Positions 46,716 through 55,833 are shown, counted from the stretch's first letter. The stretch is DNA of 64,000 nucleotides from an uncultured Novosphingobium sp. (GCA_937996535.1 CALKVF010000074.1:23349-87348), one strand, 5' to 3'. Notes: generated from the letters alone by a model not told the origin. Program-made: numbers and translations.

Positions 46716-48173
46716 CTAACCTTCCTGCTTGGTGAGCGCGGCGACGACAGCGCCCAGCCCGACCGAATTCGACCCCTTGACGAGAATAGCGTCGCCGCTC
46801 TTCACGCCCAGTTCCCGCAGCGCCGCCAGCGCTTCGGATGCGGTTCCGCAATGCGCCAAGGAGGATTCCTTGCCAAGCGCGCCGCCCCCCGATTTCCCCA
46901 GCTGATCCGCGAGAATACGCATCTCTTCGCCCACCAGCACGAGGTGATCGACCCCGGCTGCCGCAATCGGTGCGGCCAGCTCGGCGTGGAAGGCCGGGCC
47001 ATGTTCGCCCAGTTCCTTCATCGCGCCCAGCACCGCGATCCGGCGGCTGGCGGGCGTAGCGCCCAATTGCGCCAGCGTTGCCCGCATCGAAGCCGGGTTG
47101 GCGTTGTAGCTTTCATCGATCAGCAAGGCCGTGCCGCCATCGACCGCAATCTCGCTGCGCGCGCCGCGGCCCTTGAGCCCGGCCATTTCGGCAAGCGCCA
47201 CCCCGGCCGCGCCGAGATCGCCGCCGGCGGCGCGCACGGTCGCCATCACCGCGAGCGAATTGGCGATCCAGTGCTCGCCCGGCATGGCCACGGTATAGCA
47301 CACCCGCCGCTCGCCCAGGTCCGCCGTGACCAGCGAGCCGCCGCCCGGAGCCGCCACCGCGTCCATCAACCGGACATCGGCATGGGCGGCCTTGCCAAAG
47401 CTGACCACCTTGGCACCAGCAGCCAGCGCGGCATCGCGCAGGCGTTCGTAATGCGGGCTGTCCGCCGGGATCACCGCCGTCCCTCCCGGGAGCAAGCCGC
47501 CAAAGATTTCCGCCTTGGCATCGGCAATCGCCTCTTCGCTGCCCAGCATCTCGATATGGGCCGGGGCGATGGTGGTGATGACGGCCACGTGCGGGCGAAC
47601 TTGCGCTGCCAAAGCAGCGATTTCGCCGGCATGGTTCATCCCCATTTCGAACACGCCAAAGCGGGTGCGCGCCCCCATCCGCGAGAGGCTCAGCGGGACG
47701 CCGACATGGTTGTTGTAACTCTTGACGCTGCGGTGGGCCTTGCCCCGGCTGGCCCGGTCGAGCGAGGCGAAGATCGCTTCCTTGACCCCGGTCTTACCAA
47801 CCGATCCGGTCACCCCAATTACGGTCGCATCGGCGCGGTCGCGCGCGGTTTTCGCAAGAAGCTCAAGTGCACTTGAGGTATCCGAAACCAGGATGTGCGG
47901 CCCATCGACCGGGCGGTCGACCACCACGGCTGCCGCGCCCTTGGCAAAGGCGGCCGGCACGAAGCGGTGGCCGTCCATTGCCTCGCCCTTGAGCGCGAAG
48001 AACAGATCGCCTTCCATCACGTCGCGGCTATCGATCTCGACCCCGGAAACCTGGAATTCGCCAACCGCGATGCCGCCCATCGCCAGCGCCAGCGAACCGG
48101 CATCCCACAGGGCCAGCCCGAGGGCATCTTCAAGCTCTGTCGGCCAATCGAGAATCCGGACGAGGGCATTCAT
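46716..48173 (-). CDS. murF: UDP-MurNAc-tripeptide--D-Ala-D-Ala ligase
   Basis: Completes the pentapeptide precursor (485 aa). N-terminal VSGVEIDSRDVMEGDLFFALKG, P-loop IGVTGSVGKTGVKEAIFASL, SYNNHVGVPLSLSRM and FEMGMNHAGEIAALAAQVRP (MurF-type), then LIDESYNANPASMRATLAQL. The ATG at 48173 gives ATGA with the murE stop; the ATG at 48182 is a less likely alternative. The P-loop has Ser-Val where many MurF have Ser-Ser or Asn-Gly, a tolerated variation. Confidence 0.95.
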   Translation of the reverse strand: MNALVRILDWPTELEDALGLALWDAGSLALAMGGIAVGEFQVSGVEIDSRDVMEGDLFFALKGEAMDGHRFVPAAFAKGAAAVVVDRPVDGPHILVSDTSSALELLAKTARDRADATVIGVTGSVGKTGVKEAIFASLDRASRGKAHRSVKSYNNHVGVPLSLSRMGARTRFGVFEMGMNHAGEIAALAAQVRPHVAVITTIAPAHIEMLGSEEAIADAKAEIFGGLLPGGTAVIPADSPHYERLRDAALAAGAKVVSFGKAAHADVRLMDAVAAPGGGSLVTADLGERRVCYTVAMPGEHWIANSLAVMATVRAAGGDLGAAGVALAEMAGLKGRGARSEIAVDGGTALLIDESYNANPASMRATLAQLGATPASRRIAVLGAMKELGEHGPAFHAELAAPIAAAGVDHLVLVGEEMRILADQLGKSGGGALGKESSLAHCGTASEALAALRELGVKSGDAILVKGSNSVGLGAVVAALTKQEG

Positions 48174-49627
48174 GCGGCACACTCCCTGGCTACGGCAACG
48201 TCATCAAACGGCAGCACGCGGCACTGTTCGCCCGCGCCGATAATCTGGCCCTGTTCGTGGCCCTTGCCGGCCACGAGCACGATGTCCTCGGCCCCAGCTT
48301 CGGCAATCGCAGCGGCAATCGCGGCGCGGCGGTCGGCCACTTCGCGCAAGGCGCCCATCCCGCCCGCCAGCACGGCGGCGCGGATCAGCGCCGGATCTTC
48401 GCCGCGCGGATTGTCGTCGGTCACAATCCCGAGATCGGCCTGAGCGGCTACCACGCGGCCCATCTCGGGGCGCTTGCCGGCATCACGGTCCCCGCCCGCA
48501 CCAAATACCACGATCAGGCGCCCAGCGCAGTGCGGGCGCAAAGCGGCAATCGCGGCCTCCAGGGCATCGGGTGTATGGGCATAATCGACATAGACCGGAG
48601 CGCCACTGCGCGAAATCGCCGCGCGTTCGAGCCGCCCACGCACCGGCTGCAAACGGGCCAGCGCATCGAACACCTGTGCCGCATCGCCGCCGCTGGCCAA
48701 CACCAACCCGGCCGAAACCAGCGCATTGGCGGCCTGATAGCCCCCGATCAACGGCAGCGTAATCCGCCGCGCCTGACCGGCATGTTCGATATCGAGCACC
48801 TGCCCGAGCTGGCCCGGCGTGCGCGACACCAGCCGCAGACCATCGGCGCCTGCGCCTTCGCCCACTTCGATCAGATGCAGGCCGCGCTGGCGGGCATGGC
48901 TGGCGGCGCGGCCCGACCATTCGTCGTCCATCCACACCACCGCGGTGCCATCGGGTGCGATCACTTCATCGAACAGCCGCATCTTGGCCGCGAAGTAATC
49001 GTCCATGTCCTTGTGGTAATCGAGGTGATCGCGGCTGAGATTGGTGAAGGCCCCCGCCACCACGGTGAGCCCCTCGTTGCGATACTGCGACAGGCCGTGG
49101 CTCGATGCCTCATAGGCAACGTGAGTCACGCCTTCACGGGCAAGACCGCTCATGTTGGCCAGAAACGTAACGATGTCGGGCGTGGTCAGCCCGGTCGAGA
49201 CGCTTTCGTCCGCCGTGGTCACGCCCAGCGTCCCGATCGAGGCGGCACTATGTCCGGCCATGCGCCAGATCTGGCGCACCATTTCGACCGTCGAGGTTTT
49301 GCCGTTGGTGCCCGTCACGGCCACGATCGTTCCGGGCACGGGAGCGAAGAATTGCGCCGCGAGCCGGGCAAAGGCCTGGCGCGGATTATCAGCGGCGATG
49401 TGGATTGCGCCGTCGACGCGGGCCGCGCTACGCGCCACCACTGCCACGGCTCCGGCAGCCACGGCAGCCGGGATGAAATCCTCGCCATTGACGCTGGCGC
49501 CCTGAAACGCACCGAACACGGTGCCAGGGGCAACCTTGCGATTGTCGATCGCGAAACCGGTGACCGGCGCATCGGCGCCGGCGGGCACGGTCACCCCCGC
49601 GCCCCGCGCCAGCGCGGCCAGCCTCAT
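48170..49627 (-). CDS. murE: UDP-MurNAc-L-Ala-D-Glu--2,6-diaminopimelate ligase
   Basis: 485 aa. P-loop VAVTGTNGKTSTVEMVRQIW, TTPDIVTFLANMSGLAREGVTHVAYEASSHGL in the centre, NLSRDHLDYHKDMDDYFAAK, and the C-terminal VTDDNPRGEDPALI. The DNPR motif marks meso-DAP-adding MurE enzymes rather than the L-Lys type. The carbamylated lysine region follows YHKDM. ATGA overlap with ftsI upstream. Confidence 0.96.
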   Translation of the reverse strand: MRLAALARGAGVTVPAGADAPVTGFAIDNRKVAPGTVFGAFQGASVNGEDFIPAAVAAGAVAVVARSAARVDGAIHIAADNPRQAFARLAAQFFAPVPGTIVAVTGTNGKTSTVEMVRQIWRMAGHSAASIGTLGVTTADESVSTGLTTPDIVTFLANMSGLAREGVTHVAYEASSHGLSQYRNEGLTVVAGAFTNLSRDHLDYHKDMDDYFAAKMRLFDEVIAPDGTAVVWMDDEWSGRAASHARQRGLHLIEVGEGAGADGLRLVSRTPGQLGQVLDIEHAGQARRITLPLIGGYQAANALVSAGLVLASGGDAAQVFDALARLQPVRGRLERAAISRSGAPVYVDYAHTPDALEAAIAALRPHCAGRLIVVFGAGGDRDAGKRPEMGRVVAAQADLGIVTDDNPRGEDPALIRAAVLAGGMGALREVADRRAAIAAAIAEAGAEDIVLVAGKGHEQGQIIGAGEQCRVLPFDDVAVARECAA

Positions 49628-51345
49628 TCCCCTTCCCCGTTGGCGATCAGCGGAGCCAGGTCGGTGATATCAACATCGCGGGTGTTGTCGGGCATCACGC
49701 CCAGCAGCGGACCAATGCGCGGAACCACGCGGCCCACCGTCGGCGCGGCGTTCCATGCGGCAGTCCGCTGGCCCGAAGCGGCAACCGTGCCCTGCGGTTC
49801 GTCATAGCTGACGACGATCACATAGCGCGGATGGTCCATCGGGAAGGCGGCGGCGAAGGTCGCGATGTTGGCGGTCTTGCTATAACCATGCGCGGTCGGC
49901 TTTTCGGCCGAACCGGTCTTGCCGCCGATGCGGAAGCCCTCGGCATTGGCATGACGCCCGGTGCCCAGGTCCACGATCAGGCGCAGCAACTGGCGCATCC
50001 GCGCGCTGGTGGACGCCTTGAACACCCGGCGCCCGGGCACAACCTGCCCCGGCTCTGCCTTGCGCAGCGTCGCGGGATGCCACACCCCGCCATTGACCAT
50101 CGCGGCATAGGCGCTGGCCATATGCAGCGGGGTCAGCGCCAGCCCGTGACCATAGGAAATGGTCATCGTGTCGATCCGCGACCACGGACCGCTGCGCCAG
50201 ATCGGAAAGCCGCGCGCGGGCAGCTCGATTTCGGGGCGGGCGTTCATGCCCAGCGCCGCCATCGTCGCCTTGAGCCGCACGCCGCCGATCTGGTCGGCGA
50301 CCTGCGCGGTCACGATGTTCGAGGAATGGATCAGCGCTTCGGGAATGTTGAGCGAGGCGCCGTAATTGTGGCTGTCGTGGATCTTGAACTTGCCCACTTC
50401 CAGCGGCCGGTTCGACTGGTAACGGTGCGACAGGTCGGTCACGACTCCCGCATCGATCGCCGTCGCCATGGTGATCGGCTTCATCACCGAACCCAGCTCG
50501 TAAACGCGGTTGGTCACCCCGTTGAAGATGTTGGCCTCGCCCGCGCGGTCGATCAGGTTGGGATTGAACGAAGGCAGCGAGGCCAGCGCCAAGACTTCGC
50601 CGGTATCGACATCCAGCACGATCCCGGCCGCGCCCTTGGCCGCGAATTCGGCAATGCCCTTGGACAGTTCGTCCTCAAGCGCGCCCTGCACGCGGGTGTC
50701 GAGCGACAGCACCGCCGGCGCGCCGCGATTGGCCGGATCGGTCAGTTGCTTGTTATAGACCTGCTCCATCCCGACGTGGCCCTGCCCATCGGCACTGACA
50801 TAACCCAGCACGTGCGCGGCCATCGAACCTTGCGGATAGAAGCGTTCCAGCTCGCGCGGGAATTCGAGCGCGGGTTCGCCCAGCAGGTGAATGCGGTTGG
50901 CATCTTCGGGCAGGATGCGGCGGCGCAGATAGCCGGGCTGGCCCGAGGACAGCCGCTTGGTCAGTTCCGCCACGTTCATGTCGGGGAAGATCTGAACCAG
51001 GGACTGTGCCACCTGACGCGGCGAGTGAACCAGCGGCGGGCCATCGCCGCCCAGCGCGCCGGGATTGAACCACAGCGAATAGGCGGGAAATGCGCGTGCC
51101 AGCGGCACACCATTGCGATCGACGATGTCGGCCCGTGCCAGCAGCGCCGCAAGATCGGAGTTCGCCGCGCGGCCTTCGAACAGCCCGAGCCAGAAAATCC
51201 GCAGGAACGCGATCAACGCGATCGCGGCAAAGCCGACGACCACCCACAGCACGCGCCATTTGGCCATCAACAACGTGCGCTGGCGCACGTTCACCAGCTC
51301 GCCCCGGCCGGTCGAAATGACGGTCGAGACGGCGATAGAGCTCAT
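49624..51345 (-). CDS. ftsI: Septal transpeptidase FtsI (PBP3)
   Basis: Class B penicillin-binding protein (573 aa). A short cytoplasmic N-terminus and one membrane helix (about residues 33-55) precede the PBP dimerisation domain (RADIVDRNGVPLARAFPAYSLW). The transpeptidase motifs are SVMK (active Ser in ELGSVMKPITMA), SSN (LIHSSNIVTAQ) and KTG (IGGKTGSAEKPTAHGY). It acts with FtsW at the septum. ATGA overlap with ftsL. No C-terminal PASTA domain is present. Confidence 0.96.
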   Translation of the reverse strand: MSSIAVSTVISTGRGELVNVRQRTLLMAKWRVLWVVVGFAAIALIAFLRIFWLGLFEGRAANSDLAALLARADIVDRNGVPLARAFPAYSLWFNPGALGGDGPPLVHSPRQVAQSLVQIFPDMNVAELTKRLSSGQPGYLRRRILPEDANRIHLLGEPALEFPRELERFYPQGSMAAHVLGYVSADGQGHVGMEQVYNKQLTDPANRGAPAVLSLDTRVQGALEDELSKGIAEFAAKGAAGIVLDVDTGEVLALASLPSFNPNLIDRAGEANIFNGVTNRVYELGSVMKPITMATAIDAGVVTDLSHRYQSNRPLEVGKFKIHDSHNYGASLNIPEALIHSSNIVTAQVADQIGGVRLKATMAALGMNARPEIELPARGFPIWRSGPWSRIDTMTISYGHGLALTPLHMASAYAAMVNGGVWHPATLRKAEPGQVVPGRRVFKASTSARMRQLLRLIVDLGTGRHANAEGFRIGGKTGSAEKPTAHGYSKTANIATFAAAFPMDHPRYVIVVSYDEPQGTVAASGQRTAAWNAAPTVGRVVPRIGPLLGVMPDNTRDVDITDLAPLIANGEGE

Positions 51346-51863
51346 TCCTTGCGCACCAACCCGTCAAGCTGGCTGAGACGATCGCCAAGGTTGGCAGCGG
51401 TCAGCGGCACGCGGCCAGTGGCCTTGGCCAGCACGCTGGTGCCCGCCTTGCCGGTGATCGGCGAAACCATTGCCACGATGCTGGTGCGGGTGATCGCCTG
51501 ATCAGCCGAAGCCAGTTCGGTGGGGGCAGCAGCAACGCGGATCGGGCTCGGCGCACCGGGTGCGGCGGGCTTGCCCAGCGCGGCCAGCTGACGCTCGCCT
51601 TCGAGATACTGCCCGGCGGTGGGGGCCTGATAGCCGAATTCGACATCGTTGAGCGCGCGCAGCTGCTGCTGGTTGGCGCGGGTTTCAAACTCGGTCTCAA
51701 GGAACTTGTTGCCCTGCTTGAGCGCCGAGATCTGGCGATCAGCAAGCCGCACCTGGCTCTTCACGGCGTTGACCCGGAAAGTCAGCGCAACCAGCATGGC
51801 GAAACAAACCAGCAGGACGGCAACCCAGCCAATGGACTGCAGGCGATCACGGGTCAGGTTCAT
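51342..51863 (-). CDS. ftsL: Cell division protein FtsL
   Basis: 173 aa bitopic protein. Short cytoplasmic N-terminus (MNLTRDRLQS), a membrane helix (IGWVAVLLVCFAMLVALTFRV) and a coiled-coil segment (SQVRLADRQISALKQGNKFLETEFETRANQQQLRALNDVEFGY), which are the FtsL layout. The C-terminal 70 residues are an Ala/Pro-rich extension beyond the usual 110-120 aa length. Sequence identity in FtsL is always weak, so the position between rsmH and ftsI is the main evidence. Coupled at both ends by ATGA overlaps. Confidence 0.88.
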   Translation of the reverse strand: MNLTRDRLQSIGWVAVLLVCFAMLVALTFRVNAVKSQVRLADRQISALKQGNKFLETEFETRANQQQLRALNDVEFGYQAPTAGQYLEGERQLAALGKPAAPGAPSPIRVAAAPTELASADQAITRTSIVAMVSPITGKAGTSVLAKATGRVPLTAANLGDRLSQLDGLVRKE

Positions 51864-52813
51864 GCGGCCCTCCTCTGTCGGGCAGGAGCGTTGGTGCGAA
51901 TGGCGGCGCGCAGGGTTGCGGACCGTGCGCGGGGATTGCGGGTGGTTTCGGCGTCGCCCGGGCGCAGGGCCTTGGCGACATGATCGAAAGTCGGCGCGAA
52001 GGCGGGAGCCGCAGCCGGCAGATGGCGCGAGGCATTGGCCACGGCCCCGCTGGCATCGCGCAGGAACTGCTTCACGATCCGGTCCTCAAGGCTGTGGAAG
52101 CTGACCACGGCCAGCCGCCCGCCGGGACGCAGCAGCACTTCGGCCGCAGCCAGTGCGGCTTCGAGTTCATCGAGTTCGGCGTTCACGTGGATGCGGATCG
52201 CCTGAAAGCTGCGGGTGGCGGGATCCTTGGGCGCACCGGGACGGTAGCCCAGCGCCTTGCGCACGACATTGGCCAGTTGCCCGGTGGTTTCCAGCGGGCG
52301 CGCAGCCACGATCGCGCGGGCAACCCGGCGCGACTGGCGTTCTTCGCCATAGTGGAACAGCACATCGGCGATCTGTTCTTCGGGCGCGGTGTTGACGAAA
52401 TCGGCGGCGCTTTCGCCTTCCTGCGCCATGCGCATGTCGAGCGGGCCATCGCTGGAAAAGGCAAAGCCGCGCTCAGCCTGGTCGAGCTGCATCGAGGACA
52501 CACCGATGTCCATCACCACGCCATCAACCTGCGCCACGCCGGCTTCGGCCAGGCTCGCGACCATTTCCGAAAAACGGCGCGGATGCAGCACGAGGCGCGG
52601 GGCATCGCCAGCGGTTTCGGCCCATTCGCGGCCCTTGGCGATCGCATCGGGATCGCGGTCGAAGGCGTGGACATTGGCCCCGGCATCGAGCAGCCGCCGG
52701 GTATAGCCGCCCGCACCAAAGGTCGCATCGACGATCACCGCACCCGGCGCGGGCGCAAGCGCGTCGATCACTTCATCGAGCAGGACCGGAATGTGGAGGG
52801 CCGGGGCGGTCAC
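51860..52813 (-). CDS. rsmH: 16S rRNA m4C1402 methyltransferase RsmH
   Basis: SAM-dependent methyltransferase (317 aa). HIPVLLDEVIDALAPAPGAVIVDATFGAGGYTRRLL includes the SAM motif I, followed by VDGVVMDIGVSSMQLDQAERGFAFSSDGPLDMRM (hallmark of MraW/RsmH), FQAIRIHVNAELDELEAAL and LAVVSFHSLEDRIVKQFL. The start is GTG at 52813, forming GTGA with the mraZ stop. Confidence 0.97.
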   Translation of the reverse strand: MTAPALHIPVLLDEVIDALAPAPGAVIVDATFGAGGYTRRLLDAGANVHAFDRDPDAIAKGREWAETAGDAPRLVLHPRRFSEMVASLAEAGVAQVDGVVMDIGVSSMQLDQAERGFAFSSDGPLDMRMAQEGESAADFVNTAPEEQIADVLFHYGEERQSRRVARAIVAARPLETTGQLANVVRKALGYRPGAPKDPATRSFQAIRIHVNAELDELEAALAAAEVLLRPGGRLAVVSFHSLEDRIVKQFLRDASGAVANASRHLPAAAPAFAPTFDHVAKALRPGDAETTRNPRARSATLRAAIRTNAPARQRRAA

Positions 52814-53313
52814 TTGCGCCCCCTTACGGTTGCAGCCTGGGCAGCAAGGTCGGCGCAGGCTTCCTGCGCATCTTCCCAGCCCGCGCCCATCTTGGCGAGT
52901 TCTTCCGGGTTCCAGATCGTGAACGACTTACCGCCGCCCTGGAAAAAGGCACTGGCATCGAGCCCGCCAAGCCGGAAATAACGGTCGGGCAGGATGAAGC
53001 GGCCGGAATCATCGAACGGCACTCGGGCAAAGCCATAGAGCTGCTGGGCGCGCATATCGCGATCGAAATCGACGCCGCGCTCCAGCGCGATGCGCTCTTC
53101 GCGGTCAAGCTCGCCTTCGAATTCGGCAACGCGCGACAGGCCAAAGCCGGTCAGGCACTTCCAGCGGGGATGCTTGGCGAGGCACAGGACGCGGTCGCCC
53201 AGACCGGATTCCTTGACCGCCTTGCGGAAGTCTGGCGGCAGCACAAAGCGACCCTTTTCGCCCATCAGCGAAAAGCCCTGGCCACTGTAGCTGATCGGCT
53301 TTGCCGCCTCCAC
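52810..53313 (-). CDS. mraZ: Transcriptional regulator MraZ
   Basis: 167 aa, first gene of the dcw cluster. Two SpoVT/AbrB-like repeats are visible, each with a DxxGR or KGRF beta-turn: FSLMGEKGRFVLPPDFRKAV and FARVPFDDSGRFILPDRYFRLGGL. MraZ forms rings and represses its own operon through short direct repeats. The start is GTG at 53313, with a GGGGCAAAA stretch upstream; an internal ATG (53265) would cut into the first repeat. Four phased GGGA units lie about 150-185 bp upstream. Confidence 0.95.
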   Translation of the reverse strand: MEAAKPISYSGQGFSLMGEKGRFVLPPDFRKAVKESGLGDRVLCLAKHPRWKCLTGFGLSRVAEFEGELDREERIALERGVDFDRDMRAQQLYGFARVPFDDSGRFILPDRYFRLGGLDASAFFQGGGKSFTIWNPEELAKMGAGWEDAQEACADLAAQAATVRGRK

Positions 53314-53653
53314 TTTTGCCCCGCCTCATTCCGGGTTGGCACCCGGGCCCCAGAAAAAAACTCCCGCCTCTGCCCGCGCGCCCTCGCGGCCAGATCACCC
53401 CGTTTCCGGGATCGGCGATCAATTTTGATGTCGATGAAGAGGTTCCATATCACCCTTCCCGCGGGATGGAAGGGAAATTTACGGGAATTCATGGGATTGA
53501 ACGGTAAATAATTGGTTTCATTAAGTTTGAATCTTGACCATTACAGCACGCATATTTGATGTTTTTATTTTGTTCTCAACGAAAATCAGCCACTTACGGG
53601 TGATCCCGGAGCAGAGTCGCCCCGCGTCCCGTATTTTCCCCGAATGTCGAAAT
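53314..53653. promoter_or_regulatory. dcw control region upstream of mraZ
   Basis: 340 bp with no convincing gene. Positions 53500-53600 are strikingly AT-rich for this genome. On the minus strand TTGAGA (53574-53579) and AATATG (53551-53556) are 17 bp apart and could be a sigma-70-type promoter. Toward mraZ lie four GGGA units (plus strand, 53463, 53472, 53483, 53493) spaced 9-11 bp, resembling MraZ operator repeats, overlapping an inverted repeat CCCTTCC-N8-GGAAGGG (53453-53474). The remainder forms an unusually long leader. The 88-codon frame at 53521-53787 looks non-coding. Confidence 0.55.
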
Positions 53654-54439
53654 TCAGTGGTCGGCAAACGCCGCATCAAGCAGCCCGGCAAGCGCCTTGC
53701 GCCGGCTTCCAGCAGGATCTTCGCGCTCCAGCACGGCGGCATCGGCCACGGCCACCAGCCGGCCGCGCCCGATGATGCAGGTGGCAATCAGGCCCTCGCC
53801 CCAGACCCGGCAGTCGCTCCCCGCCGCAGCGGTGAAGCGCCCGGCAAGATTGACTGGCAGGGTCAGGTCCATGGCCCGGCGCGGCGTTTCGCCGAATGGC
53901 TGGGCCTCATCAAAGTGCAGCGTCATGCCCCACCGCGTCAGGATCGGGGAGAGCAACACGCCAGCTTGCGGGCGGCGCGGGTCACCCAGCGCAAAGGCGC
54001 TGTCCTCGGTCAGCGCCGGATCAGCCAGCAGCAGCAATTGCCCGCCGCCGCGCAGCCAGTGGTCGAGCGCGACGTTTTCCTGCGGGCCAAGCGGTCGGGG
54101 CTGGGCGATCACCAGCCGGTGCAGCCGCGCCAGCGGCGCAGCCCCCGGCGCGCCCGCCAGACTATCCAGCGGCGTGATCGGCCCGCGCGCGGAAAGTTCC
54201 GCGCGCGCCCAATGCGGGGCCTGCGCCGCGTTGAGCTGCGCGCCGATATCGCCGGTTTCAGCCCACAGGATCGGCAAGGTCGTGAACAGGCCGATCGGTT
54301 CGTGCCCGGCGCTGCGCGAGGGCGCATGCTGCCAGCCGAGCAGCGCGAGCACGATCGCCCCCGCGATCAGCAGGGCGATAACCAGCGCGCGGCGGCGAAG
54401 CTGATTAATGATTGCTGCCCGGCGCGGGCGATGCCGCAT
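53654..54439 (-). CDS. DUF4350-like single-pass membrane protein
   Basis: 261 aa from the ATG at 54439 (an upstream frame to 54511 is Arg/Pro-rich and unlikely). One N-terminal membrane helix (ALVIALLIAGAIVLALLGW) precedes a domain with the pattern of DUF4350 and related type-1 glutamine amidotransferase-like folds: IGLFTTLPILWAETG, ALDHWLRGGGQLLLLADPAL, VWGEGLIATCIIGRGRLVAVADAAVLE. In other bacteria such proteins often accompany MoxR ATPases, but none is seen here. It overlaps the upstream 119-aa protein gene by 35 nt. Assignment is tentative. Confidence 0.65.
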   Translation of the reverse strand: MRHRPRRAAIINQLRRRALVIALLIAGAIVLALLGWQHAPSRSAGHEPIGLFTTLPILWAETGDIGAQLNAAQAPHWARAELSARGPITPLDSLAGAPGAAPLARLHRLVIAQPRPLGPQENVALDHWLRGGGQLLLLADPALTEDSAFALGDPRRPQAGVLLSPILTRWGMTLHFDEAQPFGETPRRAMDLTLPVNLAGRFTAAAGSDCRVWGEGLIATCIIGRGRLVAVADAAVLEREDPAGSRRKALAGLLDAAFADH

Positions 54440-54764
54440 CCTTGGGCGCGGCTTCGGGGGTGGTCGCTGGAACCACGCCCGCCTGCGCGAGCGGATCGGT
54501 CTTGGCCGCACCGCTGGCGGCTGCGCTGGCGGCCGGGTCAGGCTTGCCGGCGGCGAGTTCGGCCTGGCGGGCGCGATCGTTGATGATGTTGGCCAGCCCC
54601 ACGATCAGCACGATCGCGGCAATCCCGAACAGCCCGGCCTGGATCCGCTGCACCGCCTGGGCGCGCAGTTCGCGCGCGGTGGGCGGGACGAAATGCTGCG
54701 GACCGTCGATCTTGCGCGGCGCGGCCTGCTGAACCGATGGCTGCTGCGGAGGTTGATAGGGCAT
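54405..54764 (-). CDS. Small single-pass membrane protein, unknown
   Basis: 119 aa. A Pro/Gln-rich cytoplasmic N-terminus (YQPPQQPSVQQAAPRKIDGP), a helical stretch TARELRAQAVQRIQ, one membrane helix (AGLFGIAAIVLIVGLANII) and an Ala/Pro-rich external tail. It begins 8 bp after the cysK stop and overlaps the DUF4350-like gene, so the three are probably co-transcribed. No family recognised. Confidence 0.7.
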   Translation of the reverse strand: MPYQPPQQPSVQQAAPRKIDGPQHFVPPTARELRAQAVQRIQAGLFGIAAIVLIVGLANIINDRARQAELAAGKPDPAASAAASGAAKTDPLAQAGVVPATTPEAAPKDAASPAPGSNH

Positions 54765-54772
54765 AGCCTATC

Positions 54773-55780
54773 CTACGCCAGCCAGGGGAAGACCGGCAAG
54801 CCTTTCGCGCGCAGCCACTCGGCATTGTAGAGGCTGGAGAGATAGCGGAAGCCGGTATCGCACAGGATCGTCGCCACGCGCGCATCCTCGCGCCCTTCAG
54901 CCACCAGCTGCCGCCCCAGCGCCACCGCGCCAGCGACATTGATCCCCGAGGACAGGCCGAGGCACAGCCCTTCCTCGCTCAGCAGGCGGGCGACCCATTC
55001 AAGGCCTTCCTCGTCCGAGATGCGGAACTGGGTGTCGATCGGCGCGCCTTCGAGGTTGGCGGTGATCCGCCCCTGCCCGATCCCTTCGGCCACCGACGAG
55101 CCTTCGGCCTTGAGTTCGCCGTGGGCGTAGTAGTTGTAAAGCGCCGCGCCGTGCGGATCGGTCAGCGCGATGCGGATCTTTTCGTCAAAGGCCTTGAGCC
55201 CCAGCCCGACCCCGGCAATCGTGCCCCCGGTGCCCGCCGCGCAGGTAAAACCATCGATCCGCCCACCCAGCTGTTCCCAGATTTCGGGCGCGGTCGATTC
55301 AATGTGGGCCTTGCGGTTGGCGATATTGTCGAACTGGTTGGCCCAGATTGCGCCTTCGGTTTCCTCGGCGAGGCGGCGCGAGGTGTGGACGAAGTGCCCC
55401 GGATTGGAAAACGGCGCCGCCGGCACCAGCACCAGTTCGGCCCCCAGCGCGCGGAGCGTGTCCATCTTTTCACGGCTCTGCGTCTCGGGCATGACGATCA
55501 CCGTCTTGTAGCCCAGCGCATTGGCGACCAGCGCCAGCCCGATCCCGGTGTTGCCCGCCGTGCCTTCAACGATCGTCCCGCCGGGCTTGAGCGTGCCGCG
55601 ATCTTCGGCATCGCGCACGATCCACAGCGCTGCCCGGTCCTTTACCGACGCGCCGGGGTTGGCAAATTCGCACTTGCCCCAGATTTCGCAGCCTGCCGCC
55701 TCGCTCGCGCCTTCGAGCAGGACGAGCGGGGTGTTGCCGATAAGATCAAGCGCGTTGGCGCGGGGGCTTGGTGCAGTCAT
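54773..55780 (-). CDS. cysK: Cysteine synthase A
   Basis: PLP-dependent O-acetylserine sulfhydrylase (335 aa), incorporating sulfide from CysI. Motifs: LIGNTPLVLLEG, the PLP lysine in NPGASVKDRAAL, EGTAGNTGIGLALVANALGY (Asn-Thr substrate loop; cysK more often has TSGNTG), and CAAGTGGTIAGVGLGLKAF for phosphate binding. The C-terminus contains SSGINVAGAVALGRQL. The AGNTG variant is also seen in cystathionine-beta-synthase-like enzymes, so some doubt on exact substrate remains. The ATG at 55780 is chosen; the frame to 55816 runs into a terminator hairpin. Confidence 0.9.
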   Translation of the reverse strand: MTAPSPRANALDLIGNTPLVLLEGASEAAGCEIWGKCEFANPGASVKDRAALWIVRDAEDRGTLKPGGTIVEGTAGNTGIGLALVANALGYKTVIVMPETQSREKMDTLRALGAELVLVPAAPFSNPGHFVHTSRRLAEETEGAIWANQFDNIANRKAHIESTAPEIWEQLGGRIDGFTCAAGTGGTIAGVGLGLKAFDEKIRIALTDPHGAALYNYYAHGELKAEGSSVAEGIGQGRITANLEGAPIDTQFRISDEEGLEWVARLLSEEGLCLGLSSGINVAGAVALGRQLVAEGREDARVATILCDTGFRYLSSLYNAEWLRAKGLPVFPWLA

Positions 55781-55804
55781 GACGCAGGAGGTAGGAAAGC
55801 GAAA

Positions 55805-55833
55805 GGCCAAGCGCAACGGAATTGCGCTTGGCC
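55805..55833 (-). terminator. Intrinsic terminator of the ferredoxin gene
   Basis: Perfect 12-bp arms GGCCAAGCGCAA/TTGCGCTTGGCC with a 5-nt loop, followed on the minus strand by TTTCGCTTTCC. It separates the ferredoxin gene from cysK. A second bulged hairpin (55850-55871) lies just upstream of it. Confidence 0.8.

Noticed and set aside
53521..53560. Plus-strand TTGACC ... TATTTGAT promoter-like sequence
   Set aside because: It points away from mraZ toward a region with no plus-strand gene; AT-rich DNA often contains such matches.
53521..53787. 88-codon minus-strand frame upstream of mraZ
   Set aside because: It covers the AT-rich promoter and the end of the DUF4350-like gene in another frame, and shows no ribosome site.
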